Assembly (NCBI RefSeq): GCF_009727055.1
Contig: NC_052358.1
Span: forward strand, 46,963,089-47,027,088
Reading direction: 5' to 3'
Length of the DNA: 64,000 bases
From: Benincasa hispida
Taxonomy: Eukaryota > Streptophyta > Magnoliopsida > Cucurbitales > Cucurbitaceae
The translations under genes and the position numbers were made by a program. Every line of letters begins with the position of its first letter. The first letter of the stretch is position 1. The notes below the pieces were generated by a model, which had not been told where the DNA came from, searched no databases, and saw only the letters and a program-made list of their open reading frames with translations. This document shows positions 1 to 12,850 of the stretch, one piece after another.

Positions 1-51
1 TAATAACATAACATTAGATAACTATACTAAATAAATATGTAAAACCTAATC

Positions 52-165
52 GGGCGGGGATGAGAAACGGGGCAGGGCGGGGACGGGGAATGCATTCCCC
101 GTCCCCGTCCCCTTTTAGCTCATGGGGAATTTTTTCCCCCACTCCCTCCCCCATTCACCCTCTTC
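52..165. repeat. G/C-rich hAT-like terminal fragment with a perfect palindrome
   Basis: Runs of GGGGCGGGG and CCCCGTCCCC in otherwise AT-rich DNA. Positions 79-106 form a perfect 28-bp palindrome centred on TGCA. The same G-rich style occurs at the ends of the hAT-like elements at 46457-47040 and 55160-55850, so this is probably a fragment of that family. I could not find both ends or a target-site duplication here. It lies just outside the large MULE proposed to start near 255. Confidence 0.4.
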
Positions 166-549
166 TAGGGTTTCCATACTGATCCTATATTCAAAAATAA
201 AGTTTATTCAGAAATGAGATTGGTGTTTGCCTTATGTCTACTCATTCATTGGTTTATTCTGCCTCTTGCTTGGAAAAAATTTACAAAATGACCCAAATCT
301 CAAAAACTTTTCTATGAATGACCTCTTTCTAAAAACTTGTCTATGACTAACTTTTTGCCCATGTGAAATACCAATTTTAACCCTAATTTAAAAAACTCTT
401 CAGACCGTCTCTCCACTTTTTCGTTTACATCTCTCACTGTGCGATTTTTGGCTTTCAAGTTTCTCTCGTTTTCTCTCGTCACTCTCATTTTCATCTAAGC
501 GTTTGGCTACCTTCTCACAGTTGTTTGTACACATTTAGGGTTCGCACCT

Positions 550-905
550 ACCTTTTGTTAAACAATCTCTCAACTTTTGTTAAATGATCATGTATTTGTT
601 CTTAATTGATTGTTTAGATAATCCTAGGTGAGAGTTTAGTATTCTTTAAATGATCGGTTAGAGAAACTTAAACAGTCATTTAGATAAAGATGTACGATTG
701 TTTAGTTTTGTTTATGTGATCGTTTAGTTGTTTGTTACGCAGTTTACTTGTTTGTTATGCGATCGTTTAGGTATTTGTAATGTGATTGTTTAGTTATTTT
801 TTATGTGATCGTTTAGTTTTTTGTTATGCGATCGTTTAGTTTTCATTATGCAATCATTTAGTTTTTATTATGCGATCATTTAGTTATTTTAAGCAATCGT
901 TTACT
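550..905. repeat. Left subterminal array of the ACGATCGTTTAG motif
   Basis: Many imperfect copies of TGCGATCGTTTAGTT and variants (GATCATTTAG, GATTGTTTAG), spaced about 20-30 bp apart. The core AAACGATCGTTT is its own reverse complement. The array lies just upstream of the Ulp1-like start codon at 944. The same core is arrayed at about 15985-16175, 24665-24860, 25680-25910 and 28035-28390. In MULE and CACTA elements, short subterminal repeats often serve as transposase binding sites; that role here is inference. Confidence 0.75.
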
Positions 906-943
906 TATTGTGGTAATGTATACATTTGTTACAGGTTGCTAAA

Positions 944-2370
944 ATGGTCGTCCCTACTGAGAAATATTTCTCTACTATAGTTTCTTGCTAAGTCCACAAA
1001 ATTGTGTCGGTTATTAAGAATAAGTTGACAAAAGAGTAGATGAGAATGTTTAGGACAACGACCTTTGGTCCACTGTTAGACTTTAATGGGCAACTTTTTC
1101 ACCATTTTCTTTTGAGGGAGGTAATGGATGCGAACCCAGATGTTATATCATTCAACATATTGGGGAAGAAGGTAACATTCTCCCAAGACGATTTTAATTT
1201 GATAACTGGGTTGTGGCTAACCAAGGAAATAGTAGAAAGAGAAACGAGTGGTAAGAAACTGCAACAACTCATTCTTGGATCGAATGACCCAAATGATAAG
1301 GATAGTTCTTGCAAGGCATGGAGAATTCGTTCGAGCATTTCATTTTTACAAATGATAAAGATGTCGTCAAGGTTACATTGGCATTATTTATCGAAACGGT
1401 GATGATTGGAAAAGATAAGAAACCCCAATTTGATTTGAAGACATTTGGGATTGTCGATGAACCTGAAGTCTTTAGATATTATGAATAGTCGTCCGTCTTT
1501 TCTAAACATACATTGAATAGCATGAAGATTATCATGCATTGGAAAAATGAGGCACATGAAACAATGAAAGCAGAAAATGCTCATCATGCCTCATATTACT
1601 ATATAAAGGGATTTGCACTTGCATTCCAGGTATGTACTTTCGTTTCCACTTCACTTTAATCTACGTGTTATGTATGCGTAACAAAGCTCCCATATCATAG
1701 GTTTGGGTTTACGAAATTTTATCCATGTCAAGTAAGTTTATAGTTACCTAAGTCAGCAAGGCTGTAGTTCCTAGAATTCTTAAATGGACTTGTTCTCATG
1801 CTTCATCTTATAAATCGTTGAGTAAGAATGTGTTTCGGCCCAAAAAGGTAAGTAAGTGATCGCTTAGTAATTATTTGCATCTATCATAGTTTCATGTCTT
1901 TTGACTTACTCATTCGCTTAGGTTTTTAATGAGACTTGTACCAAGTGTAGAGGAGATAAGGTACAAGGAGGACCGACTGGAAGGACTCGATGTGATCTAT
2001 GATGTTAAAGAAAAAAGAATTGAGGAGGTTGAGGGGCATGATCACTCTCTCGATACCCATAAGTCATTTGAGGGGCATGAAGGGTTTGACCAGCAAGTTG
2101 GGGAGCAAGAACACCCTCCGTCCGATGAACCCCATATTGGTGAGCAAGATCAGCAAGTAACTAAGCATCATGCCATAAAGCCCAAATCGCATAGGCCGTT
2201 TCAGACTAATCATGAGAAGGGTAAGAGGGGACAGGATGAATCGTCAAATACAAAATACGTCCTCAAAACATTATCATTCAAAATCCTACAAAGTTCTTAG
2301 GAAGGAAAGTAAATAAGTTAGAAAAAATTTGGCGAACTTGACTACCATGGTCCGTTAGATGGGTAATACC
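944..2370 (+). pseudogene. 5' part of a Ulp1-protease-like gene (DUF1985-like N-terminal region), broken
   Basis: The likely start is the ATG at 944, in frame with the open stretch from 1040. Two stops (near 989 and 1037) interrupt the frame. The stretch FGPLLDFNGQLFHH...ISFNILGKKVTFSQDDFNLITGL is typical of the DUF1985-type domain that precedes Ulp1 (C48) peptidase domains in plant transposon-borne genes. After a frameshift near 1320 the domain continues (FIFTNDKDVVKVTLALFIE ... YYYIKGFALAFQ) to a probable donor at about 1630. A second exon (about 1702-1848) encodes VWVYEILSMS...VPRILKW. A third (about 1922-2370) encodes an acidic, Gln/His-rich linker. It ends at the LTR insertion at 2371 and resumes at 15900. 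It cannot make a full protein as it stands. Confidence 0.7.
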
Positions 2371-2665
2371 TGATGGAACTCGAGACATACGCAGCGGAAT
2401 AAGGACCTAATTACACTCTAATTGCTTTTAATTTAAAGGAAAAGATGCATGCAATTGAAGGAAAAACAGTAATTAAAATTACTTTTGTAGCTCCCGAAAA
2501 CCGCTTTTCCTCGCTGAATCTCGACCCGAACTATTTTGGACTACACTAGAGTTGACATATTATCCTCTGGACTCGAAACTGGATTGTAGGACCCGGTGGA
2601 TGAAGAAAACCGAGAGAGAGAAAGAGATGGGAAAAAGAAGATGGAATTTTGGTTTTGGATTTTTG
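2371..2665 (-). repeat. 3' end of the left (3') LTR
   Basis: Nearly the same sequence (ACTCGAGACATACGCAGC onward) recurs at 4795-4978 and 6920-7015 as the inner end of the right LTR. Here the stretch is uninterrupted, so it provides the empty site for the solo LTR at 4984-6914. Similarity ends near 2665, where unrelated LTR-like sequence begins. Confidence 0.6.
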
Positions 2666-4140
2666 TTCGTTGCTATCGTGATTTGCTCTAGGAGTGTATT
2701 GTATAAAATAAATTGAAGAAATAAGTTTCAAATATAAGTAATGCATTTAAATAATTGTAACGCGTTGGGCATTAGATATATGCATAGAATGCACAATACT
2801 CCTTCTAATGACGTTCAAGTTTTCCTAAACCAGACCCAAGCATAAATCTAATTTAGGTTCCTAGTAAGTCCAGGGTCGAACTTAGGGATTCAATTAACCA
2901 AACGCAGACCTTGCATTGTATCTACTGTAGGGGTTTTCCTAAATGAATGTGAGAAATGTGTTATTTACACTAAATTGTTGTGCCTGTGCAAGAGATGCAA
3001 ACGAGTTGAGTAGTTAGTGATGGATCATGTGAGAATGGAGTTTAATGTAAATGGACGCGTCGGTCTAAGACGAGTGTACACAACTAGGATGTGATGTGAA
3101 TGAGATGGGATGGTTTGCTTATCTTTTGTTTATGCGTCAGAATTGATTCAACATTTCTCAATGCGAATAACATACAAAACCTATCTCTAGGATGCATGCA
3201 TTTAACACAAAATTCAATAGACACCAGTAAGTCTATCTCTAGCTGTACTAGGCATCCTACTTGATGCAGCTTAGTTATTCTTTCGAACAATCTAAGTTAA
3301 AGATGCTTTTACCAATTTGTCAAGTTGGCTTGAGCTTTAGAATGAAGTTGTGCATAACGTATTAATGCATTCAACATAAATAAGAAATAAACAATGGCAA
3401 GTATGATGGATCAAACATATGAATTTTATAAAGAAACAGAGAGTCTTTACAAAAGCAAAACAAATGAAATGAAAGTGATAAATGAGAAGGAAACTGAGTC
3501 AAGCCAAAGAATACAATCTCTTTCTCAAGATTAGCTTCCTCCACTCCCTGACCGGCTGTGGTGGTGGTTCTCAACCCTTCTGATCGTCTAGCACCATAGC
3601 ACAGCCTCTACAGAACTAGAATTATGACTACAATATACAGAGAGTAAGGATCTTTATAATTTTCGAACTTCTTAACTCTGGAGGGACTTCATCTATTTAT
3701 AGCCGTTGGTCATGTCCACTTGGTGAATGGGCAGCATTAAAGTCCATGTCTTGGTCAGCATTAAAGTCTATGCCCTGATTAGCCGCCTGACTCTCGGAAG
3801 CTTTTCAGACGCCACCAGCTGCGTGGAAGCTTTTCAGACGCCGCCTGCTACAGGTGCCCATACTTGTAAGTGGTGATATGACACAATCAATCTAAAGCAA
3901 TGAATCTTCTCAGCGTTGAACTCCCTCCGACGCATGGCCCATGCGCTAGAGCTTTTCCTTCGGCATTTGTCTAATGCACTAGCGTTAATCCTTGCATTGA
4001 AATCCTTCAATACAATGCGTTAGTGCCGCGATATTTAGTTATAGGTAATCAAACAACATTATACATCATATGCATAATAGGTAAAGAACACTAAAGTGGA
4101 CCGATTTTGGCATTAAAAACAAACAAATAACTCATTTATT
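2666..4140. repeat. Degenerate LTR-like block without coding capacity
   Basis: The block shares short stretches with the solo LTR at 4984-6914, such as GGTCGAAC..AGGGATT near 2875 and 5252 and TATTTATAG near 3695. It is probably an old relative of that LTR. No clean TG..CA ends or target duplication were found. It also carries a GCGTTGGGC/ATGCATG-rich stretch and a short internal duplication (GGAAGCTTTTCAGACGCC at about 3797 and 3825). Confidence 0.35.
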
Positions 4141-4780
4141 ACACAAATTAGCAACCAGCTTCCCGGAACCGGCTTCAAACACTTTGAACCATCTGGAACC
4201 ACTCAGAAACCACTCGAACCGGCCCAAAAACACCAAAAACCAAGTTGAACCGGTCATACCGGCTCAACCAGGTCAAACGAATCGATCCAGACCGTCTGGA
4301 CTAGTTGGTCAACGTGCGGTAGTGTAATCAACGGAGGCGCGGGCGGGTCGGGCGAACGAAAATCGTAGGTCGCGAGCAAACGGGAGGCGGGATCGGGTCG
4401 GGTCGCGGAATGGGTCGGACACTCCATCGACAGCTGGCGTGTGCGAGCTTCACCGAACCGGGTCGGATCTTGGTTGGGCTCAGGTCTGGGAGCTCTCTTC
4501 CGGGTCTTTGATCAATCTTTCTTCAGTTTTGCTATTGTCCTCTCTCCCGGAATCAAGAAATTACAACCTAATTTCAACTCTAATGACTCCAACAAATTTA
4601 CAAACCCTTTTTCACACATTAATGCTCATAAACATGTGAGCAATTACAAATTTCCACAAGAAATTTAAAGAAAAACAATGCCAAAATCATAATAAATCCA
4701 CTTTAGTCCATATTTCATTCAACACTTGAATAGAAAGGAAAAAAACACCCACCAAATGCAATTGAGCGTAATTCTAGCAT
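4141..4780 (-). repeat. Short internal region of the copia-type element
   Basis: This lies between the primer-binding site and the left LTR remnant. It is rich in GAACCGG/CCGGTT and GGGTCGGG blocks and has no recognisable gag or pol. It matches 7663-8640 in order, but that copy carries many extra bases. The lack of coding sequence suggests a non-autonomous element. Confidence 0.4.
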
Positions 4781-4792
4781 GCTCTGATACCA
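4781..4792 (-). other. Retrotransposon primer-binding site (initiator tRNA-Met type)
   Basis: The minus strand reads TGGTATCAGAGC two bases after the LTR end TCCATCA. This is the usual plant copia primer-binding site, complementary to the 3' end of initiator tRNA-Met. It fixes the element's orientation as minus and the inner LTR boundary at 4795. Confidence 0.8.
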
Positions 4793-4983
4793 CATGATGG
4801 ACTCGAGACATACGCAGCTGAATAAGGACCTAATTACACTCTAATTACTTTTAATTTAAAGGAAAAGATGCATGCAATTGAAGGAAAAACAGTAATTAAA
4901 ATTACCTTTATAGCTCTCGAAAACCGCTTTTCCTCGCTGAATCTTGACCCGAACTCTTCCGAACCACCACTAGATTTGACCTA

Positions 4984-6914
4984 TGTAACTGTGGAAAATG
5001 TTGTACCTTCTAAGCATATATGGATGTAGACAATGATGAATGTGAATCATACAAGCTCATGTTACCATAAACTTGATGACTTGGAAAGATGGAGATGGAG
5101 TGTGGATGTTGTGTTATGCTTATTTACACTTTATGCGATACTACTTCTAGATGTATGTGTTATTAATGAAATGCTTGTAGTATGCTATGCGTTGTCACAA
5201 GTTTCCTTGTGCTGAAACCAAATATAATTCCAACGCAAGTTTCTCAGAGTAATCTGAGGTCGAACACAGGGATTGTTGTCGTTAGTGTGTTACATTTGTG
5301 ATATATGTGACCGGTGTTTTTACAATTAATAAGGTGTGTGTTTGTACAGGAAATTAAATTGCGGTAAAATAAAATTGTGCAGATAAACTAAAGTTGTGTT
5401 AATAAAATAAATTGCGATAAAAATAAACCTAGGCTAACGTGATGCAAGATACAAGATACATGATGCTAAGTTCGAGATTGACTGTGAAGTTTATACAAAG
5501 GATAGTGGTATGCAATGGCAAGTCTTTATGGATGAATTAGAAAGGGGAAAGAATAATTAGTACAAACGTCGCAAGGTTGTTAATTGCATTAAAGATATAA
5601 CTAAGGTTTCGTTTTCCCTTGGCGTACACCTCTCGGTGATCGGCCGCGTTCCCATATCTCTATGGTGAAACAGTGATGACGTGGCGAACGCAAGGTTGCT
5701 TCCATCTCTAGAAGTACTTCTCGCTTTAGTTAACGCATTCTTCCAACCCTCTCTCGATAGGCGGAATGGCATCTTCACTTCTGCTCTCACAGGTGAAGAT
5801 GCCGTCTAGCATACTTTGACTAAACATAATTATTTCCTTAACCCAATTAATTACTTACTTAATTCATACTAATTATCCAAGGGATTAAGAAAACATCGTA
5901 GAGAAAGTGAATTATGGATGAACAGAAATAGACAGAAAGATGGGAATGAAAATGATCATAACAATTAATACTAAGATTAAACGTCTGATACATGGTGTGA
6001 ATGATAGAGATTAAGAAGATGAATACAATTGATGATTAAGAGATAGAAACAAATATAGAAGAGTGTTAACATCTTGACACAGATCTGGACAGTGGTTTTG
6101 TTTGCCGGCTTGTGGAATGAATGAACAAAAGAGCTTCCCTCTCAGGCTTACTCGTTTGGTAGAGGTGACCTTTGTACAGAGCTTCAACGGCGGGGATCGG
6201 AAGGATTCTTTTCCCGGAGACTCACGTTTTGGCCTTGTCTCTTAATTCTTCTCGGATCTACTCTATTTAGTTGCTCAACCAGTCTCTCCCTCAGATCAGT
6301 ATATACATTTTTCTCTGTATTCAAGAATCCTTTTTCAGTGGAATGGCCGGAGCTATTTATAGGCTAAGCTTTGACTCTTTGCATTGTGATCCCCACTTTA
6401 TTGTTAAGGTAGTTCCTGAAATGGTGGAGTGAATATTCGTTCTGTTACGCAATCAATCCCATCAGAAATGCACAACGGTCAGCTGTACACGTGTCAGAAT
6501 TCTCCGCATTTGCGTTGCTCTTCACATCTTCGATCGTTTGCCCGCATGCGTTGTTGTTTTTTTTATTATTGCATGCGGTTGAAGTTGCGTTGATCGCAAA
6601 GCTCTTGATCGATTATCGCATGCACCATCATTGCGTTGATCGTCTATTCACTCTTGAATGATGGGCGCAATGCGGTGTAGATGCGTTGTTCTTTTTATCT
6701 TGAGCCTTGAACGCATGCGGTGACTTGATTTCCTGCAAAACAGACTTGAAATATTCTTTTCTATCATCGCAATGGTGTCAGGGGTGTATTGACGATAATT
6801 TATAATTCTCGCATTTCTTAGCTAATTTCTATACAATTGACACAACTTTCCTTTCTTTTGGTCACAATATCTAAATAAAATAGTATAAATAACTTGTATT
6901 TCTAAGAGTTATCA
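4984..6914 (-). mobile_element. Solo LTR, about 1.93 kb, nested in the copia-type LTR
   Basis: It starts TGTAACTGTGG and ends GAGTTATCA on the plus strand, with a perfect 5-bp duplication ACCTA at 4979-4983 and 6915-6919. The paralogous stretch near 2546-2560 reads straight through without it, so it is an empty site and confirms both boundaries. On the minus strand the LTR reads TGATAACTC...CAGTTACA, with a TATA-like box near 6355. It has no internal domain. A 243-bp relative with the same first part lies at 62498-62740. Gypsy type is a guess from general composition. Confidence 0.85.
6355..6362 (-). promoter_or_regulatory. TATA-like box in the solo LTR
   Basis: The minus strand reads CCTATAAATAGC around this point, about 550 bp from the LTR start, a plausible position for the U3 promoter. 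Sequence match only. Confidence 0.35.
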
Positions 6915-7637
6915 ACCTACTATCCTCTGGACTCAGAACCGGGTTGTGGGACCCGGTGGATGAAGAAAACTGAGAGAAAGAAAGAGATGGGAAAAAGAAG
7001 ATGGAATTTTGGTTTTGGGTTTTCCTTTTTTTCAGGCCAATTTTGAAAAACTAAATTTGACAAAAGTCTTTAAACCAAATTGAAAAGCCCAATTTATAGA
7101 AAAAAATCATGCAATAATTGCATGAACCAAATCCATAAAAATCCAACATCTATAATCCACTATCTTAGTGGGCTTAATGTCTCCACTATAAGTCAACACC
7201 TAGCCACTATTTTGTTAGTGGAATTATCCAACAAAAGTTTGGATTTTCGCACTAACTTTAGTCAAAGGGCAAAATAGTCATTTGGTCAAAGTCAAACTTT
7301 GACAAAAGTCAACATTTTGAAATTTTTATGATTTTTTCCGTATTGATTAATTTTGACCTCTCCGAGCATGAATCCGCACATTCATTTTTTGAAATTCAAA
7401 ATCACATTTGAATATAAAGGTCGGTCAAAGTTTCACTTTTCAAAGTCAAAAGTCAACTCTTTGACTTTTTACATCTTTGACCATTTCCATTATTTTCGAG
7501 CTTCCGAATATGAACGTATTCATATTCTTGATATATAAACCCATTTAAATATTAAAGTTGTATCTCTAAACTGAAAAATCACTGACACTATATCACATAT
7601 ACTTGTCGGTTTCTCTCTCTTCACCTAATTTGAACAT

Positions 7638-7662
7638 NNNNNNNNNNNNNNNNNNNNNNNNN
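7638..7662. other. Assembly gap (25 N)
   Basis: Run of N. The sequence just before it (7177-7637) recurs at 14526-14990. The sequence just after it restarts a copy of 4162 onward, so this gap borders a probable redundant insertion. Confidence 0.95.
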
Positions 7663-10600
7663 ACCCGAACCGGCGCTTTCAACCTTTTTTTTTGGTGGGA
7701 ACCCCCCATTTTTGACTCAGAAACACTCGAAACCGGCCAAAAAACACAAAAACCAAGTTGTGAACCGGTCACCAAATTACCGGCCCTCAACCAGTATTTT
7801 ATGTCGATTCATTCTCTTTTTTATTCGTTATGTTTCGATCAAACGAATCTATCCAGGGACCGTCTGGACTACGTTGAGTACGTTTGCCGCGTTGGTAGTG
7901 TAATCAACGGAGGCAACGGCGGCGGGTCGGTCTCTGAACTGGCGAACGAAAATCGTAGGGCTAGCCAGCCACGAAGCTCAACGGGAGGCGGCGGATCGGC
8001 TAGGCATTCAATTACAGCACCATGTGGTCGCGGAATAAAAATGGGTCGCCAGACACTCATCGACAGCTGGCGTAGTGCGAGCTTCACCGAACCGGGTCGG
8101 ATCTATGGGTTGGAGCTCAATTTCTGACGCGAGAGCTCTCTTCCGGGAATACATAGTTACCAAGTTCTCAAGACTTGAATCTAAAAAAATCTGTGAATTC
8201 TTAACTAAGTTTTGCTAATGTGTCCCTCTCTCCCGAATCAAGAAATCTATATCAAAAAGATTCCGCAATTTCAACTTAAGTTACATTATCAGTTCCAACA
8301 ATTTACATACCTTTGCTTTCATCCTTTTTTTGTGGACACACATTAATGCTCCAATAAACATAGTTAGAGAGCATAATTTCACCAAATTTCCATACAAGAT
8401 AAAATTAAAAGCAAAAAGAAAAACGAATTGCCAAATCAGAGGACCTAATCATCCATGCAACAATATTCAGCACTACGCCCTCCTATAGCCCCTACTCAAT
8501 AACAACCTTTCTTCGTTGGATCCATCATTATCAAAAATACAATCCACTACTTTAGTCCAATCTTTGTCATTCCATAACGACTATGAACGATTGACGAAAG
8601 GAAAAAAAAAACACCCACCAAATGCAATTGCGTTAATTCTAGCATGCTTCTGTACCACTGATGAATCGAGACATACGCAGCTGATAGGAACCTAATACAC
8701 TCTAATACTTTAATTTAAGGAAAAGATGCAATGCAATTGATAGAAATAACAGTAATTAAAATACCTTATAGCTCTCGAAAACCGCTTTCCTCGCTGAATC
8801 TGACCCGAACTCTTCCGAAACCACCACTAGATTTGCACCTATGTAATGTGGAAAATGTTGTACCTTCTAAGCATTTAATGGATGTAAACAGATGTAAATT
8901 ATTCGATACGTGAATCATACAAGCCTCATGTTACTTGTCATAAACTTGTTATTGACTTGGAAAGCATGGAGATGTGTGGTGTGTGTTATGCTTATTTTAA
9001 CTTACTGCGGATCACCGAGTTTACAGATAAGATAATAAGTGATTATTAATAGAATGGCTTGTAGGTAGTAGTGCTATTTAGCCTAACACTTAACTCTATA
9101 CCACCACAGAATATCCCTATAGCAACTAGCTAAAACCAAATATAATTCCAAACGCAAAGTTTCTCAGCAATTGAGAGATTAAGAAATCGATAGAGGAGAC
9201 ACGAGCAAACTGAGCGTATAGAGTAAATGATAGGGATAAAAAGAGAACAAACTGAAGCAGGGATTGTTGTCGTTAGTGTGTTACATTTGTATATATGTGA
9301 ACCTTTCATCGCGTAGTTATCTCTCTTAAGACAATTATATCCGCAAAAGTGTCAATCGTCTTGATACATGCAAAGTTCCAAATGGCAATTGCACCTTATG
9401 CATGGTAACAATAAATAGTGTCACACACACTCAACTAATTAGCAGAACAACATGCTAAAACTTTAATAAGTCATAAAAGGTTCAATGTAATACGCTACAG
9501 CCACCATATGCCTACTCTTGACGCGCAATATCTCTTCGTAGGTGCAACGCGGATTCGCAATTAGCTTTCAAGCCTTATTCTTGTCTATGCTTGAATTAAT
9601 ACATACTCCGTATAGTTGTCACATGATTTAACTACTCTGCCATAAAGACAGGCCATATAATAGCATATAGATGATATACGGTGATCGCACAAAACGATAC
9701 AAGATAAACCTGAGCTGATGCTAGTGTAATACGAGATGTCATCTGACATGTAGAAGTATAATTACACACAGGTCATTCTCATGAAGCATCTTATGAGCGA
9801 TCGGTCGCAACAGATTCTTGCTATGGAAGTGAACCAACCATTCGTATACACATGCGCAGGCAAAGGTAATAATCAATGATAGTCTTTATTACTCGTCGAC
9901 ATAAGTATTTACTATTAATTGCCGCTTTCATATAGAAACAGCAGATCGTCCTATACATCTAAATGAGTTTACGTAGCTTTCCTTTAGGCCAGCTGCACAC
10001 CAATCAAACCTATCATCGGTATGTATTCTCATTCACACTTCACGCAACGCACACCCCCGGCGGCTGCCGTAATCCCCTTTCTAAAATCTTTCTCTATGAA
10101 TGTGGCAGATCTAGAGTATTGTGAAACTAGATTGCATCTCAACCGTTGCCCTTAAGTATGGGCAATGAAAGTTTAAGACAGTAAAAAAAGAGAGCAAAAT
10201 GAGCACACACAACAAGGAAGTCATGCTTAACACATAAGCACAAAATCTTACGATTAATCCAAAATAACTGTCATATTCACGACTTCTATACAAGTAACGA
10301 AATTACTAAGAGATATTGACCAAAAACCCGCTCCTCGATAGGCGGTCAAACAAACATACGGCAATCCTTCAAACTTCTGCTCTCGCTGTAGGCTGAAAGT
10401 GCACCTGTCTAGCTACTTTTGACTTAAACATAGAGTTTATTTCCTTAAGCGCCCAAATCTATATAGAACTTACCTTAATTCATCACTAATTGTAATGGGC
10501 ACAGACGATCTACTGACAAAATAACTTCCGACAAGGCTGAAAAACATCGTAGAAAATGTGAATATGGGCCCATCGAATGATGAACAGAAATAGACAGAAA

Positions 10601-12740
10601 GTATCAGGAGAATGATTAATGAATCACTACTCAAGGCACAATTCATACTAAGATTTCTTCAATATTCTAGGTCACAGACCCTCCCTGATAAGCCGATTAA
10701 CGGTCTGGTTCGCGAAACAATAAGACTCATTATGACGATAAAAGTATTGATGAATTACCAATGATGTTAATTAAGAGATAGAAACAAATATAGAAGAGTG
10801 TATAACATCTTCACAGGGATCCGGAGCCAGTGGTTTGTTTGCCGGCTGAGGCTTACTGATATTATAAATGCATACAATAGAGGACCTTCCGCTTCCCACA
10901 AGAGCCATTTAACTGTCGTTTGGTAGACGCCTGATGTGACCTTTGTTACTATCTATCTACGCGGACCGCAGTATCCTGCTCCGCTGGAATCTTCTGATTG
11001 GGAGACGCTCGTGATCGGGTAAGTGGATATCTTCATAACTATCCCTCTTGAGATGACCTCCCCTTATTAAGGCTATGCCGTATTCGTGTTCCTAGTTCCA
11101 CCAACCGCGTCATTCCATCCCGGATTCTACTCTAATTTAGTGCTTCAAACCATTATCTAGTAGCCTCCAATCCACTCTGACCGCACATCGACGCGTATAT
11201 AAGACCCCAATTTTTCCTTATGTATCTCAGAAGTACGCCCATATTCTAGAGGATGCAATGGGCGGAGCTATTTATAGCCTGAGGAATGCACCTCCTTAAG
11301 CAACTCTTCTAGCTGCATTGGTCTCCCACTTATTGTTAAGGTAAGTTCCTGAAATGGTATGAGCAGTTCAAACCTAATTCCGTTGATTGGAGCAGTTTTG
11401 TCTTTTCAGCGACCAATTCACTTAATCTTCCACGCAGTGCAGGATTCCAAATTCTCCGGCCACAAATCGGGGTCACAACTTAGCGTTTACTACAACGTGA
11501 TCAGAGAATTATACATACGCAATTTGGAACGTTGTTGACTCTATCACGAACATCATTAACGAATCGTGTTGTAGCCACAGGCTATAGACTGGTATGTTGT
11601 TTTTTTTATAATGCATGCTGTGTAAGCGGAGCGTTGAAACCATTTTATCTCCAAAGCTCATGATTGTATCCGATATAATGCAATAGCACACAAAATTCAC
11701 TCGCTAGCGTATTTCTGCTTAACATCCTGCATTACAGTTTCTCAAATATAAAAGATCTTCAAACTCACTATGAAAATTGAATTCTGGGCGAGTGTCATCA
11801 CCGCAATCGCAATTAGTGGAAGGACTTAGTGCAATGATGGAATTCGAATGTCAGCCACTGCGTTTGTATTAAAGAAGTTGCCCTTCAAGTGCTTTTTATT
11901 ATATTGTGTCTTGATGTGCAACCAATGATGAGACGCACCAGCCCTTCTCATGCTCAAGAGGATTCGATTTGGATGGATCACAACATCAAGTCATTAGAAT
12001 TCAGGGTGACTTAAGGAAACAAAGAATTCGACGTAAAATAGATGGACTTTCAGTTAGCCTGCAAAACACGCGACACCTTGAAATATTATCATTCGTTCAA
12101 TTCCTTAGTCAGATGCGCAATGGTTTGTCAGGTTAACTGTTAACTTAATCGATGGTCTAATCGATGAGAATTGAATCGATAATATAATATTCTATACAAA
12201 TTCTCGGACGGATTATTCTGAGCTCATATATTTACTCTATACGAATTTGACCATACAAACTAGTTAGTCCTTTCTTTTATCCACCAATATTAACTCATAA
12301 ACGTAAGAGATAGCCCTATATTCATATAAAATAATACTCGCTTGATATTTTCCCCTAAGATGTTATCAAACAGCGCACCTACTATAACTCAGTCTCGGAT
12401 CTCAACATCTAGAAAACTAACGTTGTGAGTAAGGTATCACACTGGAGTGTGCCAGATTAGAAATTAATGGAGAAATGGAAAAGAAAAGTACATGAGTAGA
12501 AAGAAATTAGAGTATGGAGAAAATTAATAGAAGATGGAATGACAGTAATTGAATTGTTTTAAGTGATATTTCTTTCTGATTTTATTCAGGTAACAATTTA
12601 GTAAATAAAATTGAAATAATTATTAATGGATTCAAAAAATAAATAGTCTTTTTAAATCATCAAATTGAAAGCCCCAATTTATAGAAAAATCATGCAATAA
12701 GCCTTGATGAACAAATCCGATAAAAATCAACATCTATATC
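7663..12740. repeat. Insertion-riddled second copy of 4162-7165
   Basis: Landmarks recur in the same order with extra bases scattered between them. 4260-4440 recurs at 7840-8110, 4795-5215 at 8655-9150, 5750-5810 at about 10325-10415, 6390-6425 at about 11325-11360, and 7085-7165 at about 12665-12740. The copy is about 1.7 times longer than the original, mostly through insertions. Uncorrected long-read sequence placed by gap filling explains this better than biology. No gene should be called here. Confidence 0.7.
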
Positions 12741-12764
12741 CTACCTTATCTTATGTTTTGTGTA

Positions 12765-12850
12765 GTTCTATTTTTTTTAAAATTGGGGGGCTTTTCAATT
12801 GGTTTTTTTAAAGCTTTTTGTCATTTAGTTTTATTGGCCTGAGGATGGGG
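12765..12850. repeat. Inverted copy of about 7030-7095
   Basis: The text around GGGGGGCTTTTCAATTGG ... TTATTGGCCTGA reads as the reverse complement of 7030-7095, with homopolymer errors. Just upstream, 12665-12740 is the forward copy of the neighbouring stretch. A forward piece running into its own complement is typical of fold-back long-read chimeras. Confidence 0.55.

Noticed and set aside
550..905. Satellite or centromeric repeat
   Set aside because: The units are imperfect, short-range and repeated only at defined places within one element, so subterminal transposon repeats fit better.
7603..8127. 174-codon frame with a run of unknown residues
   Set aside because: It crosses an N gap and lies in the doubtful duplicated region.
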